Source of the DNA: CAWFXC01 sp963819735
GTDB taxonomy: Bacteria; Actinomycetota; Acidimicrobiia; IMCC26256; DASPTH01
Length of the DNA: 64,000 nt
Assembly: GCA_963819735.1 (NCBI GenBank)
Contig: CAWFXC010000005.1
Span: 930,001-994,000 of the forward strand
Direction of reading: 5' to 3'
In this document: piece by piece, positions 53,599 through 61,405 of the stretch
Layout of the letters: every line of letters starts with the position of its first letter
Numbering within the stretch: the stretch's first letter is position 1
Program-made: the position numbers and the translations under genes
Notes under the pieces: generated by a model
Databases searched by the model: none
What the model saw: the letters and a program-made list of their open reading frames with translations, nothing else
Told to the model about the DNA's origin: nothing

Positions 53599-55659
53599 GC
53601 CGTTGCGGACCGATCGGTCTGCACGTGCCGGACCGTCGCGGCCGGCACCGGAACGAGCTTGCTCGGCGCGGCGAACACCGCGATCGTCGCACCGATCGTG
53701 ACCGCCAGCAGGATCGCGCCGACGAATCCGACGGTCACGAACGACGGCCGACGTCGACGAGCCTGGCGGAGCTGCACGCTTGGCGTGGCGCCGTCGGTAC
53801 TCCTCGCCCGGCACTCGCTGCGCTCGCAGGTTCCACAGCGCCGCGATCGGCGCGCACACGTAGACCGTCGCCTGCAGCCCGATGATGAGGATCAGCAACA
53901 AGGGGGGATGTGCCAGGAACACGAGGAGCACGCACGCGGTGTAGAGGGACACCGCCAGGAGCGTCTCGACGCGGGTGATCCGGAGCGCGGTACGGAGTCG
54001 CTTGCCGGTCGCCGCCGTCTTCGAGGTGCGCAGGAACACACCTTCGCGGTGCGTCAGTCCCTGTATGCAGGCGAGCGCGGTGATCCAGCTCGCCGACAGG
54101 CTGATCACCAGAGCCCTTCAGCGCGCGACGCCACGAGATGGTCGTCCAGTGTCGGAGCGTCCACGTCATGCAGACGGTGGCGATGATGATGAGCGACATC
54201 GGCAGGAGCGACGAGTTGCCGCCCAGCGGCATCAGGGCGAAGCCGGAGCCCGACACCAGCAGACCGGTGACCACGAGCAGCAGGAGCGCGAAGCGCCAGC
54301 ATCATGAGGTCGCGGAACCACCCGAGCGACGCCATGAGGTAGTCGCGGCGCTGGCTGGCAGTGAGGTGGTTGTCGGGGGAGCGGTCCCACGGCATCAGGC
54401 TGCGCCAGTGGAGGCGCAGGATCTGCATGGCGCCGAAACACCAGCGATGGCGCTGCGTGTTCAGCCCGGCGAAGGTCGGCGGGCACGATGCCCCGGCCGA
54501 AGCAGCGCGGGATGTACAGCCCCGACCAGCCGGCCTTCAGCACCCGGAGCGAGGCCTCGGTGTCTTCGCTGATGCACCACTCGTTCCAGCCGCCGACGCC
54601 CTCGAGCGCGCTGCGGCGGAACAGGCCCATCGTGCCGACGAACGGGCACGGTGTCGCGCTCGTTGCGGGACGACATGACCGCGAGGTAGAAGCCTTGGTA
54701 GGAGTCGACGCACGCGGTGTAGTACGCGCTGCCCTCGTAGTCGCGGTTGCCTTCGAACGTCTGGACGAAGCCGATCCGCTCGTCGGAGAAGTACGCGACG
54801 GTCTCGCGGAGGTAGTACGGCTTGACGATGTCGTCGGCGTCGACCATGCCGATGATCTCGGCACGCGGGTCGGTGTACTGCCGCAGCGCCAGGTTGCACG
54901 CGCCGGCCTTGTAGCCGGGCCACGGTGCGACGTGGACGAACGTGACCCGCTCGCGCCCGCGGCAGTACTCCTCGACCGGGCCCCAGATCGCCGGATCCGT
55001 CGTGTTGTTGTCGATGACGACGATCTCGAAGTTCGGGTAGTCGATCTGCTCGACGGACTTGATCGTCTCGATCAGCATCTCCGGCGGCTCGTTGTAGGCC
55101 GGGATGTGCATCGACACCATCGGCTGGTACGTCGGGTCGGCACTCGGGAAGCGGACGCGAGCGGCGGGTGCGGCACATCGACGTCGCTGACGTAGTTGAT
55201 GTTGGAGTTCCACACGAGGAACGCGCCGAGGTCGAGCAGGATCAGCAGCGAAGCGGTCAGCGTCTCGGCGATCGACCGCGTCGCTGTTCGCCGCGACGAC
55301 CGCGGCGAATCCGAGAAACGTGAAGCCGGCCGCCGCGATACGAGGCGTAGAAGATCTTGCCGACGACGCTGCAGTCGGGGCGGGCGATGATCACGATCAA
55401 CGAGAAGATCACGAGCAGGTAGGCCGCCGCTTCGACCCCTTTGAGCGGCAATCCCCACAGCTGAACGGTCAGGAAGCACGAGACGGCGCCGAGCGCCGCC
55501 GCGCCCGAGCGCGCCGAGGATGACCTCGGTGATGCGCGAACCGGTCCACCGGAAGCGCGTGTCGAGGTTGCGCGCCGGGCTCAACACCAGCACGGTGGCC
55601 ACGACCAGCTGCACGAAGCTGAGGATGAAGAGGTCGTAGAGCGTGAAGTCGCTGAGCAC
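53553..55659 (-). CDS. Cellulose-synthase-like family 2 glycosyltransferase (many frameshifts)
   Basis: The minus strand encodes, across all three frames, one GT2 membrane glycosyltransferase of about 700 residues. In order: N-terminal TM region (MLSDFTLYDLFILSFVQLVV, KGVEAAAYLLVIFSLIVIIA), catalytic domain (MVSMHIPAYNEPPEMLIETI, IVVIDNNTTD, EIIGMVDADDIVKPYYLRET, SSRNERDT, CPFVGTMGLFRRSALEGVGG, CISEDTEASLRVLKAGW), Q-x-x-RW-type segment and C-terminal TMs (RDYLMASLGWFRDLMMLAL), ending at a TAA at 53553. Each frame change corresponds to one extra base, roughly every 100-350 bases, with all motifs kept. It ends overlapping the secreted protein gene and follows signal peptidase. Confidence 0.75.
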
Positions 55660-55674
55660 GGGGGGCCTTTCGGT

Positions 55675-56471
55675 CTAGAGGACGTGCACGGACAGATGAC
55701 CGTCGCGCGAGATGGTCGCGACGACCTTGCCGACGATCGACGATTCGGCGATCGGGCCGAACGTTCGGGAGTCGCAGGTGTCGGTGCGGTTGTCGCCCAT
55801 CACGAAGTAATGCCCCGCTGGGACGGTGGTGCGGACGATCTTGTTCGCGGCCGAGCTCACCGAACGGCGGGTTGTACCAACCCGGCTCTTTGAGCCGCTT
55901 TCCGTCGACGTAGATGCTGCCGTGGCGCGACGCAGATCGTCTGGCCGGGTAGGCCGATCACCCGCTCGACGATCTCATGTGCGTTGGTGCCGCCGGAGCT
56001 GCAGTTGAAACCCGCCGGCTCGCGGAAGACGATGATGTCGCCGGTAGCGGGGGTGCCGGTGAGGAACGTCGGCTTCACGACGAGGACGTCGGTGTTGGCC
56101 TGCAGGGTCGGCACCATCGAGGTCGAGCTCACGGTGAACGGCTCGAAGACCGTCGCCCGCAGCAGCACCACGACCAATGCGATCATCGCGAGCACGATGA
56201 ACCACTGGAGGATAAGACGGCGCCGTCGGCGCCGACGGCTCGGATGCTTCCGCCGGACGGCGCGCGACGGTGTGTCGGCGAGGCCGTGGGCGTCGAGGTC
56301 GAGTCCCCGGAGCCGATAGTCGGGCGCGCGCTTCCGGCCCGGCTTGGTCGTGACGGACCTCGCGGCGGTTTCAGCGGGCGCGGTGACGTCGGGGTCGGCG
56401 ACTGCCGCGTCTCCCTGATTCCCGTTCCACCGAATGGGCTGATCGTGCGTCTCGGGGGGCTGCGTGGTCAT
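55675..56471 (-). CDS. lepB: Signal peptidase I (two frameshifts)
   Basis: This type I signal peptidase cleaves Sec and Tat signal peptides outside the membrane. It starts MTTQPPETHDQPIRWNGNQG, has a long basic cytoplasmic leader, one TM (LQWFIVLAMIALVVVLLRAT), box B with the nucleophile FTVSSTSMVPTLQANTDVLV, and VKPTFLTGTPATGDIIVFRE. After one extra base near 55932 and another near 55861, the sequence resumes at the Lys/box E region AGHYFVMGDNRTDTCDSRTF and GPIAESSIVGKVVATI. ATG 56471 overlaps the stop of the preceding gene (ATGA). Loss of both copies of function would be lethal, so sequence error is likely. Confidence 0.85.
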
Positions 56472-57109
56472 GCGTCCTCGGCCGTCGCCAGCGCGTCCTG
56501 GTCGGTACCGGTGAGATCGAGCACGTTCGGGCTGAGATCGATGATGTCGGCCCCGTTCGCGGACGCGCCCGCGAGCTCGGCGACGGCGTCGTCCTGCGGG
56601 AGCTCGGCGAGTTCGAGCGCAGGCGCAGCGCGCCCGGCGCGCTTTCGCCGGCGCCGCGACCGACGCGACGACGCCGGGACTTCCTGGCGCGGAGGAACCT
56701 CTTCTTCGACCCCGACCTCGACGCCGACCTCTTCTTCGAGCTCCTCGTCGCTTTCCGGCGCGGCGGGCGGGCTCGGTTTGATGGTCTCGATCGACCACGC
56801 CCGCTTCTCGGCTCGCGAGAGGTTCGACCAGTTCGCCGGCATGCGGCGCATCAGAGGCCTGGGCGCGGGCGTGGCGTCGTCAGCCGGGATGTGCGCGCCC
56901 CACTCGGCGGCGATGTCGGCGGCCTCTTCGCGCGTCACCGGCCAGCTGCTGGGGTCGTACGGCAAGTCGAACAAGCCGGGGTCGTCCTGCCATTCGGGTC
57001 TGATCGGGCTGATCGCCTGGAAGACGTCAGGCCATCGAACACGCGCCAACAGGTACGGGTTCGCGCGGTCGGGTAGGACCAGGTACTGGACCTCGGGAGT
57101 GTCCGCCAC
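56468..57109 (-). CDS. Hypothetical protein of an operon with signal peptidase
   Basis: This protein of about 213 residues has an N-terminal globular part (YLVLPDRANPYLLARVRWPD, WPVTREEAADIAAEWGAHIP) and an acidic then basic C-terminal half (EELEEEVGVEVGVEEEV, then RRSRRRRKRAGR). No family is recognised. GTG 57109 is my choice because the conserved-looking part begins there; ATG 57178 is an alternative with 23 extra residues. The ATGA overlap with lepB indicates cotranslation. Confidence 0.6.
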   Translation of the reverse strand: MADTPEVQYLVLPDRANPYLLARVRWPDVFQAISPIRPEWQDDPGLFDLPYDPSSWPVTREEAADIAAEWGAHIPADDATPAPRPLMRRMPANWSNLSRAEKRAWSIETIKPSPPAAPESDEELEEEVGVEVGVEEEVPPRQEVPASSRRSRRRRKRAGRAAPALELAELPQDDAVAELAGASANGADIIDLSPNVLDLTGTDQDALATAEDA

Positions 57110-57255
57110 TATCGGGCCCACGGAAGAGGACCTCGAGGCTGAACGACTCTCGAACCGAGGAGGGGATGGCCCATCCATCGCAGAGCGAGGGTTACCGGAA
57201 CCGTGCACACCGTGGGGGAACCTCCTCTCGGGCCCCCCCGGAGTGGTCACGGAGA

Positions 57256-57302
57256 GTAGTACCACGGAGAGTATTTGACGTCAACCCAAACTACGCTATT
57301 TG
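57256..57302. promoter_or_regulatory. Candidate divergent promoter with TTGACGTCAA palindrome
   Basis: The AT-richer stretch holds a perfect palindrome TTGACGTCAA (57275-57284). Each arm gives a TTGACG -35 box. On the plus strand TATTTG (57297-57302) lies 16 bases on; on the minus strand TACTAC (57261-57256) lies 17 bases on. They would drive the P450 gene and the hypothetical-lepB operon respectively. The rest of 57303-57676 shows no gene and would be a long P450 leader or hold another promoter. Confidence 0.45.
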
Positions 57303-57676
57303 TGCAGGTCAGGTGCTATATGTGACGGCGGTGTTTCGAGATCCCGCGGAGAGTGGGAATACCCGGCGCGGTATGTCGCGGAGCGTGGCACGACGTCGAT
57401 GTCGCGCGGCAGGTCCGAACCTTCACCGAGCCTCGATTGGTCGAACCAGTGGTCAACGCCCGCGGCGCGCGGCGCGGAATGACGCTTGGGGTGCGCCGGG
57501 GTTGCTCATCTTCGTCCCCCCGGTGTCGATGTGCAGGAGGAAACGCCGGCGTGCATCCGCCGGTTCCCGGCGAATCGTGAGGGCCCGGCTCGACCCGCAC
57601 CACTGGACGCACGTGCGCGCGGCCTGCGAGGGTGACCCGCACCGGGGAAGAGGCACCCGGACCAGAGAGAGGGAAC

Positions 57677-58897
57677 ATGGCTGCATCGACGGCTCCGTAC
57701 TACGACCCCTACGACTACGCCATCGACAGCAATCCGTACCCGATCTGGAAGCAGCTGCGAGACGTCGCGCCGCTTTACTACAACGAGACCCTCGACTTCT
57801 ACGCGCTGAGCCGGTACGACGATGTGCTGCGCGCCAGCCTCGATCCGACGACGTTCAGCTCGGCGAAGGGCACCGTGCTGGAGATGATCGCGGCATCGAA
57901 GGAAGGCGCCCCGGTCATGGAGATGATGATCTTCATGGATCAGCCCCGCCACACCGCGATCCGCAAGCTCTCGTCGCGCGGGTTCACGCCGCGACGCATG
58001 GCTGCGCTCGAGACCCGCGTCCGTGAGCTCGTCACCGGCATGCTCGACGCGTTCGTCGGGAGTGACGGATTCGACTACGTGGCCGATTTCGGCGCGCACC
58101 TTCCTCCGCGCGTGATCTGTTCACTGGTGGGCGTACCCGACGAGGACAACGAGCAGGTCCGGGCCTGGAACGACGACATCCTCTACCTGGAAGAAGGTTC
58201 TACCGAGCAGGGCGGCGAGCGCGGCGCCGGGGCGATGGCGGCGTTCTACGAGTACATCGGTGCGCTGGCGGCCGAGAAGCGGGCCCGGCCCCAGGAAGAT
58301 CTCCTCTCGGTCCTCGCCGGGAGCGAGCTCGAGCTCGAGGACGGCACGACCCGCCTGCTCAGCGACGCGGAGTTGGTCGAGTACGTGATCCTGGTGACGA
58401 GCGCGGGCTCCGAGACGGTCGCGCGCTTCCTCGGGAACGCCGCGTACGTGCTCGCCGAACACCCCGACGAGCGTCGGCGCCTGGTGGAATCGCCCGGGAT
58501 CATCCCGGGCGCGGTGGAGGAGCTCCTGCGGTACGAGGCGCCGTCGCCCATCCAGGCGCGCTACGTGACCCGAGACGTCCAGTACCACGGCACCACGATT
58601 CCGGAGGGTGCGCGGGTGGCACTGCTCACCGCGTCGGCCGGCCGGGACGAGCGACGGTTCCCCGACGGCGACCGGTTCGATGTCGGGCGCGACAACTCGA
58701 ATCACGTCACCTTCGGCTGGGGTATCCACTTCTGTCTCGGCGCGGCCCTGGCCCGGCTCGAGGCGCGGGTATCGCTCGAGGAGACGTTGACCCGATTCCC
58801 CGAATGGACGGTCGACCGCGAAGGGCTCACGCGCGTGCACACCAGCACCGTGCGCGGCTACTCCCATGTCCCGATCCAGTTCGCGGGCACGCCGTAG
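57677..58897 (+). CDS. Cytochrome P450
   Basis: This is a soluble bacterial P450 of 406 residues. The I-helix oxygen-activation segment is VTSAGSETVARFLGN, the ExxR pair is EELLR, the PERF-like region RRFPDGDRFDVGRDN, and the haem-binding loop FGWGIHFCLGAALARLE with the Cys thiolate ligand. GAGAGAGGG precedes ATG 57677. Redox partners are not adjacent. The substrate cannot be predicted. A MOSC gene follows in the same direction. Confidence 0.95.
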   Translation: MAASTAPYYDPYDYAIDSNPYPIWKQLRDVAPLYYNETLDFYALSRYDDVLRASLDPTTFSSAKGTVLEMIAASKEGAPVMEMMIFMDQPRHTAIRKLSSRGFTPRRMAALETRVRELVTGMLDAFVGSDGFDYVADFGAHLPPRVICSLVGVPDEDNEQVRAWNDDILYLEEGSTEQGGERGAGAMAAFYEYIGALAAEKRARPQEDLLSVLAGSELELEDGTTRLLSDAELVEYVILVTSAGSETVARFLGNAAYVLAEHPDERRRLVESPGIIPGAVEELLRYEAPSPIQARYVTRDVQYHGTTIPEGARVALLTASAGRDERRFPDGDRFDVGRDNSNHVTFGWGIHFCLGAALARLEARVSLEETLTRFPEWTVDREGLTRVHTSTVRGYSHVPIQFAGTP

Positions 58898-58949
58898 TCG
58901 CGTCGTAACCTCACGCCTTCGGGCGCAACCTCGGAGTCGCAGCGGTTCG

Positions 58950-59600
58950 ATGATCCGACTTGCCGTCGTGAACGTGGGCACCCCGTCGGTGCTGGCCGAG
59001 ACTCGAGGGGAGCGGGTGTGGAGCGGCATCCGGAAGACGCCGGTACCGGCGGACGCGCCGCTGTGGCTCTCCGAACTCAACCTCTCGGGCGACGGCCAGG
59101 CCGACCTCAGCGTGCACGGCGGTGTCGACAAGGCGGTGTACGCGTACCCGTCGGAGCATCTCGGTGCCTGGAGCGAGGAGCTCGGCGACGCACTCGGCGC
59201 GGCGCCGTTCGGCGAGAACCTCAGTACGGTCGGCGCCCTCGAACGCGACGTGAACATCGGCGACGTGTGGTCGTGGGGGAGCGCGTTGCTCCAGGTCACG
59301 CAACCGCGTTGGCCCTGTTTCAAGCTCGCCCTGCACCGGGGGCGGCCCGACGTGCAGTCGCGCATGCTCCGTAACGGTCGGACGGGCTGGTACCTGCGCG
59401 TCCTGGAGCCTGGCGAGGTGTCCGCGGCCGGGCCGATCGACGTGACGGCACCCGATCCGGCGGGGCTGACTGTGTACGACGCGCACGTCGCGATGGGTGA
59501 CCGTCATCTCACCGACCCCGATCTCGTGCAGGCATTGATCGACCATCCCGCCCTGGCCGAGCAGTGGCGGACGCCGTTGCTCATGCGCATCGAACGCTGA
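58950..59600 (+). CDS. MOSC domain protein (YiiM-like)
   Basis: This 216-residue MOSC protein has the YiiM architecture: SGIRKTPVPADAPLWLSELN, GDGQADLSVHGGVDKAVYAY, PFGENLSTVGALERDVNIGD, and the conserved Cys in QPRWPCFKLALHRGRPDVQS. MOSC proteins handle sulfur or molybdenum-cofactor-linked reactions such as N-hydroxylated compound reduction. ATG 58950 is used, 52 bases after the P450 stop, so cotranscription is possible. Confidence 0.9.
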   Translation: MIRLAVVNVGTPSVLAETRGERVWSGIRKTPVPADAPLWLSELNLSGDGQADLSVHGGVDKAVYAYPSEHLGAWSEELGDALGAAPFGENLSTVGALERDVNIGDVWSWGSALLQVTQPRWPCFKLALHRGRPDVQSRMLRNGRTGWYLRVLEPGEVSAAGPIDVTAPDPAGLTVYDAHVAMGDRHLTDPDLVQALIDHPALAEQWRTPLLMRIER

Positions 59601-59630
59601 GTGGTCGGCTTCCGTCACCCACCTCGAGGT

Positions 59631-60284
59631 TCAGCCGATCAATAGTCGACACCAGGTATCGGCGAGCCAGCGTTCGAAGCGGCGGGGCGACCAACCGCGT
59701 TCGACGGTGAACAGCACGTAGAGCTCGGAGCTGTTCGTGGCCCACATCACGTCGGCCGCCTCGGCGATCGAGAGCCCCGCGCGCAGCCCGCCGGCCGCGC
59801 GAAGTTCGCGTACCAGCGCGCGCATGTTGGCGGCCCGGCGATCGCTGATCTCCTGCCACACCTCGCGCGCCTCCGGCTCCGTCGACGACGCATCACGAAG
59901 GGCGAGGAAGAGCGGGGCCATGCGCGCCTGTATCTCCCGCACGGCCCGCGCGTACATGGCCAGCTTCGCCCTGGGGTCGGGTTCGGCGCGCATGGCCTTC
60001 ACGTAGTCACGATCGTCGGCGGTCACCGCGTGGTCGGCCCCTGAGATCGCCTGCTCGATCAATTCGCGGAGGAGTACGGGCTTGCGGCCCACGAGCTCGT
60101 AGACCGTGTCCACGTTCACGTCGGCGCGGGATGCGACCGCGGCGACGGTGGTGCCCCGGTAGCCGCGTTCCAGCACCAGCTCACGCGCCGCGTCGACGAT
60201 CCGTTGCCGCGTCTCCGCCGACTGCATCCGACGGCGTGCAGGGTCGTACGGGCGCTTCTTGACTTCGCGTACCACGGGACCCAT
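59631..60284 (-). CDS. TetR family transcriptional repressor
   Basis: This TetR-type regulator has about 217 residues. The N-terminal HTH is AETRQRIVDAARELVLERGY followed by RGTTVAAVASRADVNVDTVY, and the variable ligand domain ends in WLADTWCRLLIG. ATG 60284 (MGPVVREVKKRPYD) is favoured over 60311 because it leaves the palindrome at 60292-60306 in the intergenic region. It probably represses itself and the divergent small gene at 60329. Confidence 0.9.
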   Translation of the reverse strand: MGPVVREVKKRPYDPARRRMQSAETRQRIVDAARELVLERGYRGTTVAAVASRADVNVDTVYELVGRKPVLLRELIEQAISGADHAVTADDRDYVKAMRAEPDPRAKLAMYARAVREIQARMAPLFLALRDASSTEPEAREVWQEISDRRAANMRALVRELRAAGGLRAGLSIAEAADVMWATNSSELYVLFTVERGWSPRRFERWLADTWCRLLIG

Positions 60285-60291
60285 TATTGAC

Positions 60292-60306
60292 CCGAATACC
60301 ATTCGG
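60292..60306. promoter_or_regulatory. Candidate TetR operator
   Basis: A perfect dyad CCGAAT-ACC-ATTCGG lies between the divergent TetR gene and the gene at 60329, 7 bases before the TetR ATG. Size and placement fit a TetR-family operator. Confidence 0.6.
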
Positions 60307-60328
60307 ATCAAACTGAGGAGTGCGCGCC

Positions 60329-60622
60329 ATGGTCTACGCGTTCACGCAAGACGTGCCGATCGATGCCGCGTTCTACCGGCGAATCACCGACGGCATCGGC
60401 GACGAGAAGCCGGTCGGACTGATCAGCCACGTCGCCGTCGAACGCCCCGAAGGCGGGCTGCGCTACATCGACATCTGGGAATCGGAAGCCGATTGGGATC
60501 GGTTCGCCGACGAGCGACTCCACCCGGTGGTCCACACGCTGCTTGGCGAGATCTTCGGCGATCAGCTCCCCGACGAACCGGCGCGGACCCCGTTGTCGGT
60601 CGTCCACGTCTGGCAGCCGTAG
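60329..60622 (+). CDS. Hypothetical small protein, probable ABM-like domain
   Basis: This 97-residue protein reads MVYAFTQDVPIDAAFYRRIT, then LRYIDIWESEADWDRFADER, and ends LSVVHVWQP. Strand-helix order and the Y-x-D-x-WES segment resemble dimeric alpha-beta barrel (ABM-like) proteins. GAGGAG lies 8 bases before ATG 60329. It is divergent from the TetR gene and the likely target of that repressor. Confidence 0.65.
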   Translation: MVYAFTQDVPIDAAFYRRITDGIGDEKPVGLISHVAVERPEGGLRYIDIWESEADWDRFADERLHPVVHTLLGEIFGDQLPDEPARTPLSVVHVWQP

Positions 60623-60655
60623 CGCCCATCGGCCGGGCTGGGCCATCATGAGGTG

Positions 60656-60898
60656 ATGAGGGATTCGACGACGTCACGCTGGTCGTTCCGGTCCGAGGGC
60701 TCGCTGCTGTCGATCGCCTCCAAGGGTTCGATCCTGAGCATCGGCAGCGTCGGGTCGATCCTGTCGATCGGCAGTGTCGGCTCGATCGCGTCGATTCTGT
60801 CGATCGGATCGGCCGGTTCGCTGGGTTCTGCGCTCTCGGCCCTCTCGCGCTGGTCATTGCTCTCGAGCCGCAGCCGGCGGGGTGTCCTCCAGGGCTGA
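60656..60898 (+). CDS. Small protein with GSILSIGSV tandem repeats
   Basis: The 80-residue product starts MRDSTTSRWSFRSEGSLLSI and contains nearly perfect units GSILSIGSV, GSILSIGSV, GSIASILSIGSA, GSLGSALSAL before a short basic tail. Alternating Ser/Gly and Ile/Leu would suit a stacked beta structure. No signal peptide is seen. The start is ATG 60656 (GTG 60653 also possible). Function unknown. I have the impression of similar short proteins in other actinobacteria, not verified here. Confidence 0.65.
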   Translation: MRDSTTSRWSFRSEGSLLSIASKGSILSIGSVGSILSIGSVGSIASILSIGSAGSLGSALSALSRWSLLSSRSRRGVLQG

Positions 60899-61127
60899 GA
60901 CGCGCCGAAGCGCACCGCCCCGGCGGGTATGGGAGGGACGGCACGCTCCGGTGCATTCCGGGAGGGCGCCCGGATTGAGTGCTCAGGGTGCCGGGACGGC
61001 AATGAGACCACGATGAGTGGCCGGAAAAGCACGCGTTGCTCAAGCGGCCGGACGGAAGTGTCGAATCAGCAGGCCGACGGGCGGGGTCTGTTCCCTCCGG
61101 AGGGCCGTCGTTACGAAAGGCCGGGCG

Positions 61128-61322
61128 ATGAATCTCTTCGTGTTTCGTACGTGGCTCCAAGCGAGATTCGGTCAGGATGAGCAGGGGGCGAGCATGGTGG
61201 AGTACATCCTCCTCGTCGCCCTGATCGCGCTGGCCGTCATCGCGGCAGTGGTGTTCCTCGAAGGCCAGGTGCAGGGCAAGTTCAACCAGGCAGGGAGTTC
61301 GCTCAGCAGCTCCGGCTCCTGA
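61128..61322 (+). CDS. Flp-type (tad) pilin, orphan
   Basis: This 64-residue prepilin has MNLFVFRTWLQARFGQDEQG, cleavage after Gly, then ASMVEYILLVALIALAVIAA with Glu at position 5 of the mature part, the class III/Flp prepilin signature. The short Ser/Gly tail is typical. GAAAGG lies 8 bases before ATG 61128. No Tad secretion ATPase, platform protein or prepilin peptidase gene is nearby, so assembly must depend on genes elsewhere. Confidence 0.88.
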   Translation: MNLFVFRTWLQARFGQDEQGASMVEYILLVALIALAVIAAVVFLEGQVQGKFNQAGSSLSSSGS

Positions 61323-61353
61323 AACCTGCACCGAACAACGCACGCGACGGGGT

Positions 61354-61369
61354 CCCGCATCCGTGCGGG
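61354..61369 (+). terminator. Hairpin between pilin and convergent glycosyltransferase
   Basis: A 6-bp stem CCCGCA / TGCGGG with a TCCG loop lies 31 bases after the pilin stop and 37 bases before the end of the opposite gene. It is a modest bidirectional terminator candidate. Confidence 0.4.
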
Positions 61370-61405
61370 GCTGCTTCGCGTCCGTGCCCGTGTTCTCGGG
61401 CCGCG

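Noticed and set aside
53553..55659. Programmed frameshifting or fragmentation of the glycosyltransferase into small genes
   Set aside because: There are ten or so shifts of the same sign with no slippery motif in common, and the pieces only make sense when joined.
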